Positions 7,067-12,229 of a stretch of DNA of 12,229 bases are shown here, piece by piece. Each line of letters begins with the position of its first letter. The stretch's first letter is position 1. The translations under genes and the position numbers were made by a program. The notes under the pieces are model-generated. The model made no database searches. It was not told where the DNA came from and saw only the letters and a program-made list of their open reading frames with translations. Source of the stretch: Actinomycetes bacterium (GTDB taxonomy: Bacteria; Actinomycetota; Acidimicrobiia; Acidimicrobiales; Palsa-688); NCBI GenBank assembly GCA_021819345.1, contig JAKARG010000044.1:1-12229 (forward strand). Direction: 5' to 3'.

Positions 7067-7309
7067 CCGACCCGCACGCAAGCCGGCCAGGACCATCGTT
7101 CCCTGCCTTCGAGGATCACGTACTTGCTGGAACCTCGGAGGATCTTCCGTGGAGAACTTCACCTCGACCTTGGTCAGCCCGGATGGCCGAGTGATGGCCA
7201 CGTCGTAGTCGGGGCTCCTAGACGGCGCGTTGACAACGCCCAGCTCGCTAGCGATCTTCGCCACCAAGTGCTCGCCGAGCTTTCCGCGGGTGCGGGGGGC
7301 CAGGTGCAT
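7061..7309 (-). pseudogene. N-terminal half of a PD-(D/E)xK nuclease (restriction-endonuclease-like), split by insertion
   Basis: The ATG at 7309 gives MHLAPRTRGKLGEHLVAKIA. The nuclease core is visible as a helix with GE (E13), SPDYD (D34, D36) and KVEVKFS (E49-V-K51), followed by RFQQVRDPRRQGTM (residues 59-72). This order is the PD-(D/E)xK fold of restriction-type nucleases. After Met72 the frame reads ten residues not resembling the family and stops at 7061, overlapping the GNAT gene end. The missing C-terminal half is at 3321-3100, joined through the repeat GGGAACGATG in the same frame. The rebuilt protein has 144 residues. Next to a DNA methyltransferase it is most simply the restriction partner, but a repair-type nuclease cannot be excluded. 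The frame continues upstream of 7309 into the recombinase remnant, which is probably fortuitous. Confidence 0.65.
7094..7103. repeat. Direct repeat CATCGTTCCC, right copy (candidate target-site duplication)
   Basis: Exact match to 3319-3328. It marks the right end of the 3.77 kb insert in the nuclease gene. The bases immediately left of it do not resemble the IS inverted repeat. Confidence 0.7.
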
Positions 7310-7360
7310 GACGAAGCCAAGGGGGGAGTCCACGGGCCACTGCTCGACCCGTCGTAGCCC

Positions 7361-8095
7361 GAGGTCGACTATCTCCGGGTCTCGACCAAGGCGCAGGCCG
7401 AGTAGGACCTGCCTGAAGAGGGGTTCTCCATCGCCGCCCAGCGTCAGGCCTGTGTGCGGCGCATCCGCTACGAGGGCTAAGGCTCGTCGACGAGTAGCTG
7501 GACAAGGGCGAGTCGGCCCGGACGGCCGGACAGCCGCCCGGCCACGGCTCCTGGCGACGCTGGCCCGGGTCGCCGAGGACGGCGACATCGAGGCCGTCGT
7601 CGTGCACAAGATCGACCGCTAGTAGTTGGCCAACCTCGTAGCAAGGGTCGGCGATGTTGCGGGCCATGAGGCGAACCTCGGTGGCTACTCCCGCGAGGCG
7701 CCCATCGGGCACCTGAACGACGGCGAGCCGATCGGCGGCCGCCAAGTCGCCGGCAGCACAGCTCCTCGCCATCGGTCCTACGTCGGCATCGTCGAATGCG
7801 ATGGCATCGAATGCGAGGGGAGCCACGATCCGCTCGACGTTCGATCGGGTCCAGGGGATGCTCGCCGGCCGGACGATGAGCGGCACGCCCGAGCGCCGGC
7901 ACCACCACTACCTGAAGGACCTCCTCGTCTGCGGGTGTGCACCCGGCGCCTGTCGATCCGGTGCTCCGAGGGCATGTACCGATGAAGTGGAGGCCTACTG
8001 CGCGCCATGCTCGACGAGGTCCAGGCACGAGACAACCACGTGGTCGAAGCGGCCTGCAAGGAGCCCTTCGACCTGCTCTTCCTTTCGCCGAAATT
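7361..8095 (+). pseudogene. Large serine recombinase (integrase/invertase type), multiply broken
   Basis: Pieces of one protein appear in order across all three plus frames. LRVSTKAQAE with the nucleophile Ser at 7382-7384 is followed by a TAG at 7403. Then come EEGFSIAAQRQACVRR (stop TAA at 7478), LDKGESARTAGQ from 7498 in another frame, and LARVAEDGDIEAVVVHKIDR in a third, ended by TAG TAG at 7620-7625. Next are GGYSREAPIGHLNDGE, RHRSYVGIVECDGIECEG, FDRVQGMLAGRTMSG, RRHHHYLKDLLVCG and RRLSIRCSEGMYR, with further shifts, and finally LDEVQARDNHVVEA near 8007-8050. These correspond to the resolvase domain, the recombinase domain and part of the zinc ribbon. The stretch between KIDR and GGYSREAP is missing roughly the end of the catalytic domain. 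The gene is certainly inactive. It probably once integrated an island next to the adjacent tRNA gene. Confidence 0.85.
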
Positions 8096-8112
8096 TCGAA
8101 TACGGCGACGTG

Positions 8113-8184
8113 TGGGCCGCCCGGGACTCGAACCCGGAGCTCTGCGCTTAAAAGGCGCCTACTCTGCCATTGAGTTAGCGGCCC
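8113..8184 (-). tRNA. tRNA-Lys (anticodon TTT)
   Basis: A full cloverleaf can be folded on the minus strand. The acceptor stem GGGCCGC/GCGGCCC is perfect, the D stem is ACTC/GAGT, and the anticodon loop CTTTTAA has TTT as anticodon. The T arm is CCGGG-TTCGAGT-CCCGG and the discriminator base is A. The length is 72 nt without an encoded CCA. One mismatch (G-A) closes the outer anticodon stem. It lies immediately beyond the decayed serine recombinase. Confidence 0.95.
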
Positions 8185-8222
8185 GAGATTATACCAGGTC
8201 CTTCAGGCGTGCGGTAGCTCAG

Positions 8223-8236
8223 CAGCAGCGCTGCTG
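8223..8236. repeat. 14-bp perfect palindrome
   Basis: CAGCAGCGCTGCTG lies in the divergent gap between tRNA-Lys and the zinc-finger gene. It could be an operator half-site pair. No T-tract follows on either side, so a terminator is less likely. Nothing else was recognised in 8185-8350. Confidence 0.35.
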
Positions 8237-8356
8237 AAGCTGTCTGGACGCGCCGGTCTGCGATCGGCCGGTGGGACAGGCAGCGGCTCGGCACGCCAGG
8301 AAGCGTAGTGGGAGCACTCGGCACACCGCTCCCGGTGCCGGCCGGTCGGGCACCAG

Positions 8357-8362
8357 TAGCCT
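8357..8362 (+). promoter_or_regulatory. -10 box TAGCCT, probable leaderless promoter
   Basis: Ends 6 nt before the GTG start at 8369. No recognisable -35 element was seen. Confidence 0.45.
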
Positions 8363-8368
8363 GGAGTC

Positions 8369-8584
8369 GTGGAGCACTCGAGCGGAGAAGACGTCCGGGC
8401 GGACTGCGGGCTGCTCGAGGCGGCCGAGCTCGTCCTCGACGACCTCGACGCCGCATTGGCTCGCCTGGACAGCGGCCATTACGGGCGCTGCGAGGTGTGT
8501 GACGATCCGCTCGGTGGGGCGCTACTCGAGGAGAGCCCACTGCTTCGCCGCTGTGGCCGGCATTTCGAGCGGGGGGAGCCCTGA
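8369..8584 (+). CDS. Small DksA/TraR-type zinc-finger protein
   Basis: A 71-residue protein. The GTG at 8369 is effectively forced, because an in-frame TAG lies at 8357-8359. Residues 15-38 form an acidic helix (LLEAAELVLDDLDAALARLD). They are followed by the family hallmark YGRCEVCDDPL, with C41 and C44, then C62 and H65 after a 17-residue gap. DksA/TraR proteins usually have four cysteines, so here the last ligand is His. Family members bind in the RNA polymerase secondary channel and modulate transcription. This short version lacks most of the coiled-coil arm of full DksA, so direct polymerase action is uncertain. It stands alone between the tRNA gene and the carboxylase operon. Confidence 0.8.
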   Translation: MEHSSGEDVRADCGLLEAAELVLDDLDAALARLDSGHYGRCEVCDDPLGGALLEESPLLRRCGRHFERGEP

Positions 8585-8726
8585 CTGGCCGAGCCCCGTG
8601 CGGTTGGCACCTGACTCCGCCCAACACGCGGCCCTGCGCGAGACGGCGTAGCTCGATCCTCCCCGGCGTCGGCGCCCGATCCGGATCGCTCGGCGGGCGT
8701 GTGTGCGGGTCGTGGGTCGGATCGGA

Positions 8727-10148
8727 TCAGAGGGGTCCGTTACCGTGCTTGCGGGAGACGAGCGTCTCCCTCTTCCCGGCGAGCATGTCGAACGCGGATA
8801 CCACCGCAGCGCGGGTCTCGGCCGGGTCGATCACCCGGTCCACGAAACCTCGGGCCGCTGCGGTGTAGGGGTTCAGCAACTCCTCCTCGTAGCGCTGGGC
8901 CAGCTCGACCTGGGTTGCGAGATCCTCGCGCCGGTGCAGGATCTGGACCGCCCCGCGTGCACCCATTACCGCGATCTGCGCTGACGGCCAGGCGAGGCAG
9001 ATGTCGTTGCCGATGCCCTTGGAGTCCATGACGATGTAAGCCCCGCCGAAGGCCTTGCGCAGCACCAGGCAGACGCGTGGCACCTGGGACTCCGCGTAGG
9101 CGTAGACGAGCTCGGCGCCGTGGCGGATCATGCCGCGCCACTCGAGGTCCTTGCCGGGCATGAACCCGGGGGTGTCGACGAGGGTGAGCAGCGGCAGGTT
9201 GAAGGAGTCGCAGAACGATACGAAACGGGCACCCTTCTGGGACGCTGCGATGTCCAGGGTCCCGGCCATTGCTTGTGGCTGGTTGGCCACCACCCCTACC
9301 GGGGCTCCGCCGACCCGTGCGAGGGCAGTCACGAGCTGAGGGGCCGAGCGGGCCCGCAGCTCGAGGAGGTCGCCGTCGTCGGCTATCGCTCGGACCACCT
9401 CGCGGACGTCGTAGGAGCCGGTGGCCGACACGGGGATCAGGTCGCGCAGCTCGGGGTTGGTCCGCCCAACGGGGTCGGCGCTCGGCGAAGTGGGTGCCAG
9501 GGCGTCGCAGTGGTCAGGAAGGTGCCCGAGGAGCGCTGTGGCCGCCTCGACCGCCGCGTCCTCGTCGGGGGCGGTGAGGGCCGCCACTCCGGTCGAACGG
9601 TCGTGGACCGCCAGCCCGCCGAGAGCGTCGGGGGAGAGGAGCTGACCGGACCACTGGGCCACCGCCGCAGGACCCGACACGTAGGCGACAGCGTCTGGGG
9701 TCATGACGACCGCATCGGCGAGGCCGAGCAGCAGCGCCGGGCCGGACAGAGCGAGACCGACCGCCACGATCACGACCGGCACCACCCCCGAGCACTGGCT
9801 GAGGGCGAGCGCCGCGGTGCCCCATGCGTGCAGCGAGGCCACTCCCTCGTCGAGGTCTGCTCCCGAGGAAGCCAGGACAACGAGCAGCGGGATCCGCTGG
9901 CTGAGGGCGAGCCGGGCCCCCTCGGCGAGCGTCGCGCTGTCCTCGGCGCTGAGCGCCCCCCGGCGGTGGGCCGGGTCGACCCGTACCGTCACTACCCGCC
10001 GACCGGTGCCGGGCAGCGGCTCCACCCGGGCCGAGGCGCTCCCAGGGACGAGGGCGCGGAGCCGTACCTGGCTGCGCTCACCGACTGGCGGCGGGGTCGG
10101 GATCATCCGGTCGCCGGCGTGCGGCCTCCGGTCTCCCGACGAGGTCAC
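8727..10148 (-). CDS. Acyl-CoA carboxylase carboxyltransferase (beta) subunit, divergent N-terminal domain
   Basis: The GTG at 10148 overlaps the upstream gene's stop (GTGA), giving 473 residues. An ATG at 10106 would give 459. Neither has a clear ribosome site, so coupling to the upstream gene is favoured. The C-terminal domain is canonical: GVVANQPQAMAGTLDIAASQ, DSFNLPLLTLVDTPGFMPG, RHGAELVYAYAE, KAFGGAYIVMDSK and WPSAQIAVMGARGAV, as in PccB/AccD-type subunits that move carboxyl from biotin to acyl-CoA. The N-terminal crotonase-like half is recognisable (PLLVVLASSGADLDEGV, SGVVPVVIVAVG, YVSGPAAV) but is shorter than usual. The oxyanion loop normally written S-A-G-A-R reads SSGAD. Typical subunits have about 510-540 residues. 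The acyl substrate cannot be assigned. No biotin-carrying subunit gene is in the window. Confidence 0.85.
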   Translation of the reverse strand: MTSSGDRRPHAGDRMIPTPPPVGERSQVRLRALVPGSASARVEPLPGTGRRVVTVRVDPAHRRGALSAEDSATLAEGARLALSQRIPLLVVLASSGADLDEGVASLHAWGTAALALSQCSGVVPVVIVAVGLALSGPALLLGLADAVVMTPDAVAYVSGPAAVAQWSGQLLSPDALGGLAVHDRSTGVAALTAPDEDAAVEAATALLGHLPDHCDALAPTSPSADPVGRTNPELRDLIPVSATGSYDVREVVRAIADDGDLLELRARSAPQLVTALARVGGAPVGVVANQPQAMAGTLDIAASQKGARFVSFCDSFNLPLLTLVDTPGFMPGKDLEWRGMIRHGAELVYAYAESQVPRVCLVLRKAFGGAYIVMDSKGIGNDICLAWPSAQIAVMGARGAVQILHRREDLATQVELAQRYEEELLNPYTAAARGFVDRVIDPAETRAAVVSAFDMLAGKRETLVSRKHGNGPL

Positions 10149-10720
10149 GCGGAGTGGCGGCGACGGGTCGCCGCCGCCACTCGTCCGGCCCGGCTCTCGG
10201 TCCGGGGCTGCGCAGAGGGGGGGCTCGAGGAGCCAGGCGACCGCGCCGGAGAACCCTCCAGGGCCCTTGCGATGAGGAACCCGCGCGCTCGCTCGGTGAG
10301 GGGGTAGCGGTTGACCAGCGCCCAGAAGCGCTCGTCGTGGCGGGACACCTCGAGGTGGGCGAGCTCGTGGACGATCACGTAGTCGACGACCCAACCCGGC
10401 TCGCCGGCAAGGCGCGACGAGATGCGGATCGAGCCGGAGCCGGGAGTGCAGCTGCCCCAGCGCCACTCCTGGTTGTCGGACCAGCGGATCGAGGTCGCGG
10501 GCGGCAGTTCGTAGCGCCGCGACAGATCGGCGGCGCGCTTGGCGAGGTCGACCTCGCCGGGCGCTCCCCTCCGGGTCATCCGCCGGACCATCTCGTCGAC
10601 CCAGCGCTTCTCGTCGGCCTGGGTCATGGTCGCAGGTATCGATACCCGCAGCACGCCGTCGACCTCCCGGGCCTGGACCGTCTTGCGACGGCGAGGACTC
10701 CGCACAACCTCGACCCTCAC
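10145..10720 (-). CDS. YgjP-like (DUF45/M48-type) zinc metallopeptidase
   Basis: A 191-residue protein from GTG at 10720. The frame is open further upstream, but residues become family-like only from MRVEVVRSPRRRKTVQ, and a TACGTT box lies 7 nt before this start. Signatures are RWGSC (residues 87-91), VVDYVIVHELAHLEVSRH with the zinc motif HELAH (118-122), a third ligand H128, and FW just after. This is the YgjP-type pattern of predicted metal-dependent hydrolases, whose substrates are mostly unknown. The last 35 residues are a Ser/Pro/Arg-rich tail. The stop codon TGA overlaps the GTG start of the carboxyltransferase gene, so the two are cotranscribed and probably translationally coupled. 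Confidence 0.85.
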   Translation of the reverse strand: MRVEVVRSPRRRKTVQAREVDGVLRVSIPATMTQADEKRWVDEMVRRMTRRGAPGEVDLAKRAADLSRRYELPPATSIRWSDNQEWRWGSCTPGSGSIRISSRLAGEPGWVVDYVIVHELAHLEVSRHDERFWALVNRYPLTERARGFLIARALEGSPARSPGSSSPPSAQPRTESRAGRVAAATRRRHSA

Positions 10721-10727
10721 GCCCCGG

Positions 10728-10733
10728 AACGTA
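10728..10733 (-). promoter_or_regulatory. -10 box TACGTT, probable leaderless promoter of the metallopeptidase-carboxylase operon
   Basis: On the minus strand, 7 nt before the GTG at 10720. It is part of a 182-bp divergent gap shared with the MoaD-like gene. Confidence 0.45.
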
Positions 10734-10888
10734 GCGGAGCAGTGACGCCTCCGCCGCTCCCCTTCCCGCCAGGCTGGCGCCCGCTCTACCAGGTAAAGCA
10801 GCGCCAGATCCACCGAGCTGTGCCAAGGACATCCAGCTCGGACGCCTGTTGGGGGCTCACGCGATGATGCCAGAGACCCCCGCCCAAG

Positions 10889-10894
10889 TAGCTT
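10889..10894 (+). promoter_or_regulatory. -10 box TAGCTT, probable leaderless promoter
   Basis: Ends 8 nt before the ATG at 10903. A GGAAG 3 nt before the ATG could instead be a weak ribosome site. Confidence 0.4.
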
Positions 10895-10902
10895 GGAAGT
10901 TG

Positions 10903-11157
10903 ATGGGACAACGAGTTGGGGTGCGCCTCAGGCTGTTCGCCTCCGCCCGGGAGGCGGCGGGAGTGGGAGAGGCCTGCTTCGGGGGTGAGGACGTCGAGCA
11001 GGTGCTGGGCGCCGCGATCGGGCAGTTCGGGCCTGCCTTCGCCCGGGTGGTGGAGGTGAGCCGGGTGTGGGTGAACGGGGCGCCGGCCGAGCCCTCGACC
11101 CGGCTGAACGAGGGCGACGAGCTCGCCGTGCTCCCGCCGGTCTCGGGCGGGATGTGA
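10903..11157 (+). CDS. MoaD/ThiS-family sulfur-carrier protein
   Basis: An 84-residue beta-grasp protein from ATG at 10903. An upstream ATG pair near 10864 is in frame but lies before the TAGCTT box and adds residues unlike the family. Landmarks are VRLRLFASAREAAG at the N terminus, WVNGAPAEPSTRLNEGDELAVLPPVSGG at the end, and the expected length. In this family the terminal Gly-Gly is adenylated by a MoeB/ThiF enzyme and thiocarboxylated to donate sulfur, in MoaD for molybdopterin synthesis. Here the Gly-Gly (82-83) is followed by one Met before TGA, so the glycine is not terminal unless it is trimmed. No MoaE, MoeB or thiamine gene is in the window, so the pathway is open. The call is MoaD-like. 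Confidence 0.8.
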   Translation: MGQRVGVRLRLFASAREAAGVGEACFGGEDVEQVLGAAIGQFGPAFARVVEVSRVWVNGAPAEPSTRLNEGDELAVLPPVSGGM

Positions 11158-11201
11158 GCGTTCCCGGAGGCTTCGTGGCACCCCGCCTCGGAGGTCCCGA
11201 C

Positions 11202-11221
11202 AACCCCCGGAGCCGGGGGTT
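11202..11221 (+). terminator. GC-rich hairpin after the MoaD-like gene
   Basis: The 9-bp stem AACCCCCGG/CCGGGGGTT has a 2-nt centre and lies 45 bp after the MoaD-like stop and 13 bp before the next -10 box. There is no U-tract, as is common for actinobacterial hairpin terminators. It could also be a regulator site for the following gene. Confidence 0.5.
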
Positions 11222-11233
11222 GGACGTCTGGGC

Positions 11234-11239
11234 TAGCCT
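11234..11239 (+). promoter_or_regulatory. -10 box TAGCCT, probable leaderless promoter of the rsiG-like gene
   Basis: Ends 8 nt before the ATG at 11248 and 2 nt before the ATG at 11242, so it favours 11248 as the start. Confidence 0.5.
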
Positions 11240-11247
11240 CGATGCCG

Positions 11248-11781
11248 ATGGACGAGCCGCCGGTCGATCCGCTCGATCCCGATTTCTGCTCCGACCTGCA
11301 GGGAGCTGCGATCGGCGAGCTGCGACGTCGGCGGGCTCTGGCCGACGAGCAGGAGACCGGGTACTCCTACTTGCGCCGCATGATCCAGGGGCGGCTCGAC
11401 ATAGTCGCCGAGGAGCGCGCCCGCCGGACTGGTGAGGCTACCGACTCATCGGGTCCATCCTCGCTGATCGAGCGTCTCCCCTCGATCCTCGCCAGTGGCA
11501 TACATGCCCCTGGTCGTGGTCGGCTCCCTCAGCTGCTCGATCCCGGTGAGGTCGATTCGAGCGTGGACCTCCGCCTGGACGAGATCGTCTCGACTGCCGA
11601 GCTGACCGATCTGCCCTCGGTCGACGACGCGCGCCTCGACGGCATGCTGTCCGCCCTCGCCGACCTGGAGCGGGAGGTGTCGGCGACCCGCCGGGCACTG
11701 CAGGATGTCGTGGATGCGATAGCCGCTGAGATCGTCCGGCGCTACCGGGTCGGCGACGTCCCCTTGGATGGCTTGCCCTGA
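11248..11781 (+). CDS. rsiG: RsiG-like c-di-GMP-binding anti-sigma factor
   Basis: A 177-residue protein from ATG at 11248. ATG at 11242 is in frame but too close to the -10 box. It contains two exact copies of the RsiG signature E-x3-S-x2-R-x3-Q-x3-D: residues 36-51 (ETGYSYLRRMIQGRLD) and 141-156 (EREVSATRRALQDVVD). Each lies in a predicted long helix, and the helices are joined by about 90 residues rich in acidic and Ser/Pro positions. In Streptomyces, RsiG uses its two motifs to grip a c-di-GMP dimer and then sequesters the sporulation sigma factor WhiG. That is family knowledge. The sigma partner is not in this window, so it may be WhiG or another FliA-type factor. The N-terminal LDPDF segment also suits the family. 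A hairpin precedes its promoter. The gene is monocistronic and followed by an inverted repeat. Confidence 0.85.
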   Translation: MDEPPVDPLDPDFCSDLQGAAIGELRRRRALADEQETGYSYLRRMIQGRLDIVAEERARRTGEATDSSGPSSLIERLPSILASGIHAPGRGRLPQLLDPGEVDSSVDLRLDEIVSTAELTDLPSVDDARLDGMLSALADLEREVSATRRALQDVVDAIAAEIVRRYRVGDVPLDGLP

Positions 11782-11807
11782 TCGCTGCGGTGCTCCGGGA
11801 GGAGTGA

Positions 11808-11852
11808 GCGATCCCGCTGCCGCGACCCTCGAGCAGCCCGCCCCGGGATCGC
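11808..11852. repeat. 9-bp inverted repeat between rsiG-like gene and mshA
   Basis: GCGATCCCG (11808-11816) pairs with CGGGATCGC (11844-11852) across a 27-nt loop, starting 27 bp after the rsiG-like stop. It could be a Rho-independent terminator without a U-tract or an operator in front of the mshA promoter. Confidence 0.4.
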
Positions 11853-11887
11853 AGTGGTCGCCAGCCGGTTAGCGGCGGTCTCCTTAC

Positions 11888-11893
11888 TAGGTT
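11888..11893 (+). promoter_or_regulatory. -10 box TAGGTT, probable leaderless promoter of mshA
   Basis: Ends 8 nt before GTG at 11902. No Shine-Dalgarno sequence lies in between. Confidence 0.5.
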
Positions 11894-11901
11894 GCAGCGG
11901 C

Positions 11902-12229
11902 GTGGTGGACCTGGCCGTTCTCTCCATGCACACCTCGCCCCTGGCGCAGCCCGGCACCGGCGACGGCGGCGGGATGAACGTCTACGTCCGAGAGCTCGCC
12001 GCTGCGCTCGCTCGCAGCGGGGTCCGTTGCGAGGTGTTCACCCGGGCCGACAGCCCCGACTGCGCGGCAGTGGTGCCAGTCGAGCCAGGGTTCCGGGTCC
12101 ACCACGTCCCCGCAGGCCACCTCGGGCCGGTGCCCAAGGAGGACCTGCCCGGACTGGTGGGCGAGTGGGCTGACGGCGTCGCCGCACGGCTCGGAGGGCT
12201 CCGCGCCGAGGGGTTCCGGTGCTCGGCCA
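11902..12229 (+). CDS. mshA: D-inositol-3-phosphate glycosyltransferase MshA, N-terminal part
   Basis: The first 109 residues, from GTG at 11902 (a second GTG follows at 11905); the gene continues past the window. The N terminus VDLAVLSMHTSPLAQPGTGD followed by GGGMNVYVRELAAALA is the characteristic start of MshA, a GT4-family enzyme. The loop after HTSPLAQPG binds the UDP-sugar phosphates. MshA transfers N-acetylglucosamine from UDP-GlcNAc to 1-L-myo-inositol 1-phosphate, the committed step of mycothiol synthesis in the cytoplasm. EVFTRAD follows as in homologues. No other mycothiol gene is in the window. Presence of mshA marks the host as an actinobacterium. No frameshift is seen in the visible part. 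Confidence 0.93.
   Translation, partial: MVDLAVLSMHTSPLAQPGTGDGGGMNVYVRELAAALARSGVRCEVFTRADSPDCAAVVPVEPGFRVHHVPAGHLGPVPKEDLPGLVGEWADGVAARLGGLRAEGFRCSA

Noticed and set aside
8188..8193. Perfect TATAAT on the minus strand just before tRNA-Lys
   Set aside because: It ends only 3 nt before the mature tRNA 5' end, so transcription from it would start inside the acceptor stem. No matching -35 was found.
8007..8237. Plus-strand open frame running over the tRNA gene
   Set aside because: The 5' part is the recombinase remnant and the rest is the complement of tRNA-Lys.
8677..8688. Palindrome CGATCCGGATCG in the gap 8585-8726
   Set aside because: Short, no loop or T-tract, and such GATC palindromes are common in high-GC DNA. 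Nothing else was found in this gap.
10149..10832. Upstream extension of the carboxyltransferase frame to 701 codons
   Set aside because: The extension lies in another frame over the YgjP-like gene, whose HELAH and WGSC motifs show which frame is real. The carboxyltransferase starts at the GTGA overlap or at 10106.

Overview
The window comes from a high-GC actinobacterium. An mshA gene (first step of mycothiol synthesis) at the right edge, an RsiG-type c-di-GMP-binding anti-sigma factor, an acyl-CoA carboxylase beta subunit and several leaderless-looking promoters all point that way. The gene mix would suit Acidimicrobiia or a neighbouring deep branch, but that placement is an inference.

Left flank (1-2181): the C-terminal end of a D-amino-acid-oxidase-type flavoenzyme converges on a secreted right-handed beta-helix protein of unknown role.

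Central accessory region (2182-8184): this is a graveyard of defence and mobile genes. A beta-class DNA methyltransferase carries a one-base frameshift. Convergent with it on the minus strand lies a short PD-(D/E)xK nuclease gene cut in two: codons 1-72 are at 7309-7094 and codons 72-144 at 3321-3100. A 10-bp direct repeat (CATCGTTCCC) sits in the same reading frame at both break points, as expected of a target-site duplication. The two genes look like a dead restriction-modification pair. The 3.77 kb insert holds an ISAs1-family transposase with an N-terminal DruA (DUF4338) domain, a small WYL-like passenger gene, 17/18-matching inverted repeats at 3328-3345 and 5934-5951, and a 5'-truncated TPR gene fused in frame to a GNAT acetyltransferase. 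Right of the nuclease start is a heavily decayed large serine recombinase, then tRNA-Lys(TTT), a plausible historical island boundary.

Right flank (8185-12229): this looks like ordinary core sequence. It holds a DksA/TraR-like zinc-finger protein, an overlapping gene pair (YgjP-like zinc protease then carboxyltransferase, minus strand), a MoaD-like sulfur carrier whose terminal Gly-Gly is followed by an extra Met, an RsiG homologue with two exact copies of the c-di-GMP signature, and the start of mshA. Five genes here have a TANNNT box 6-8 nt before the start codon, which suggests leaderless transcripts.
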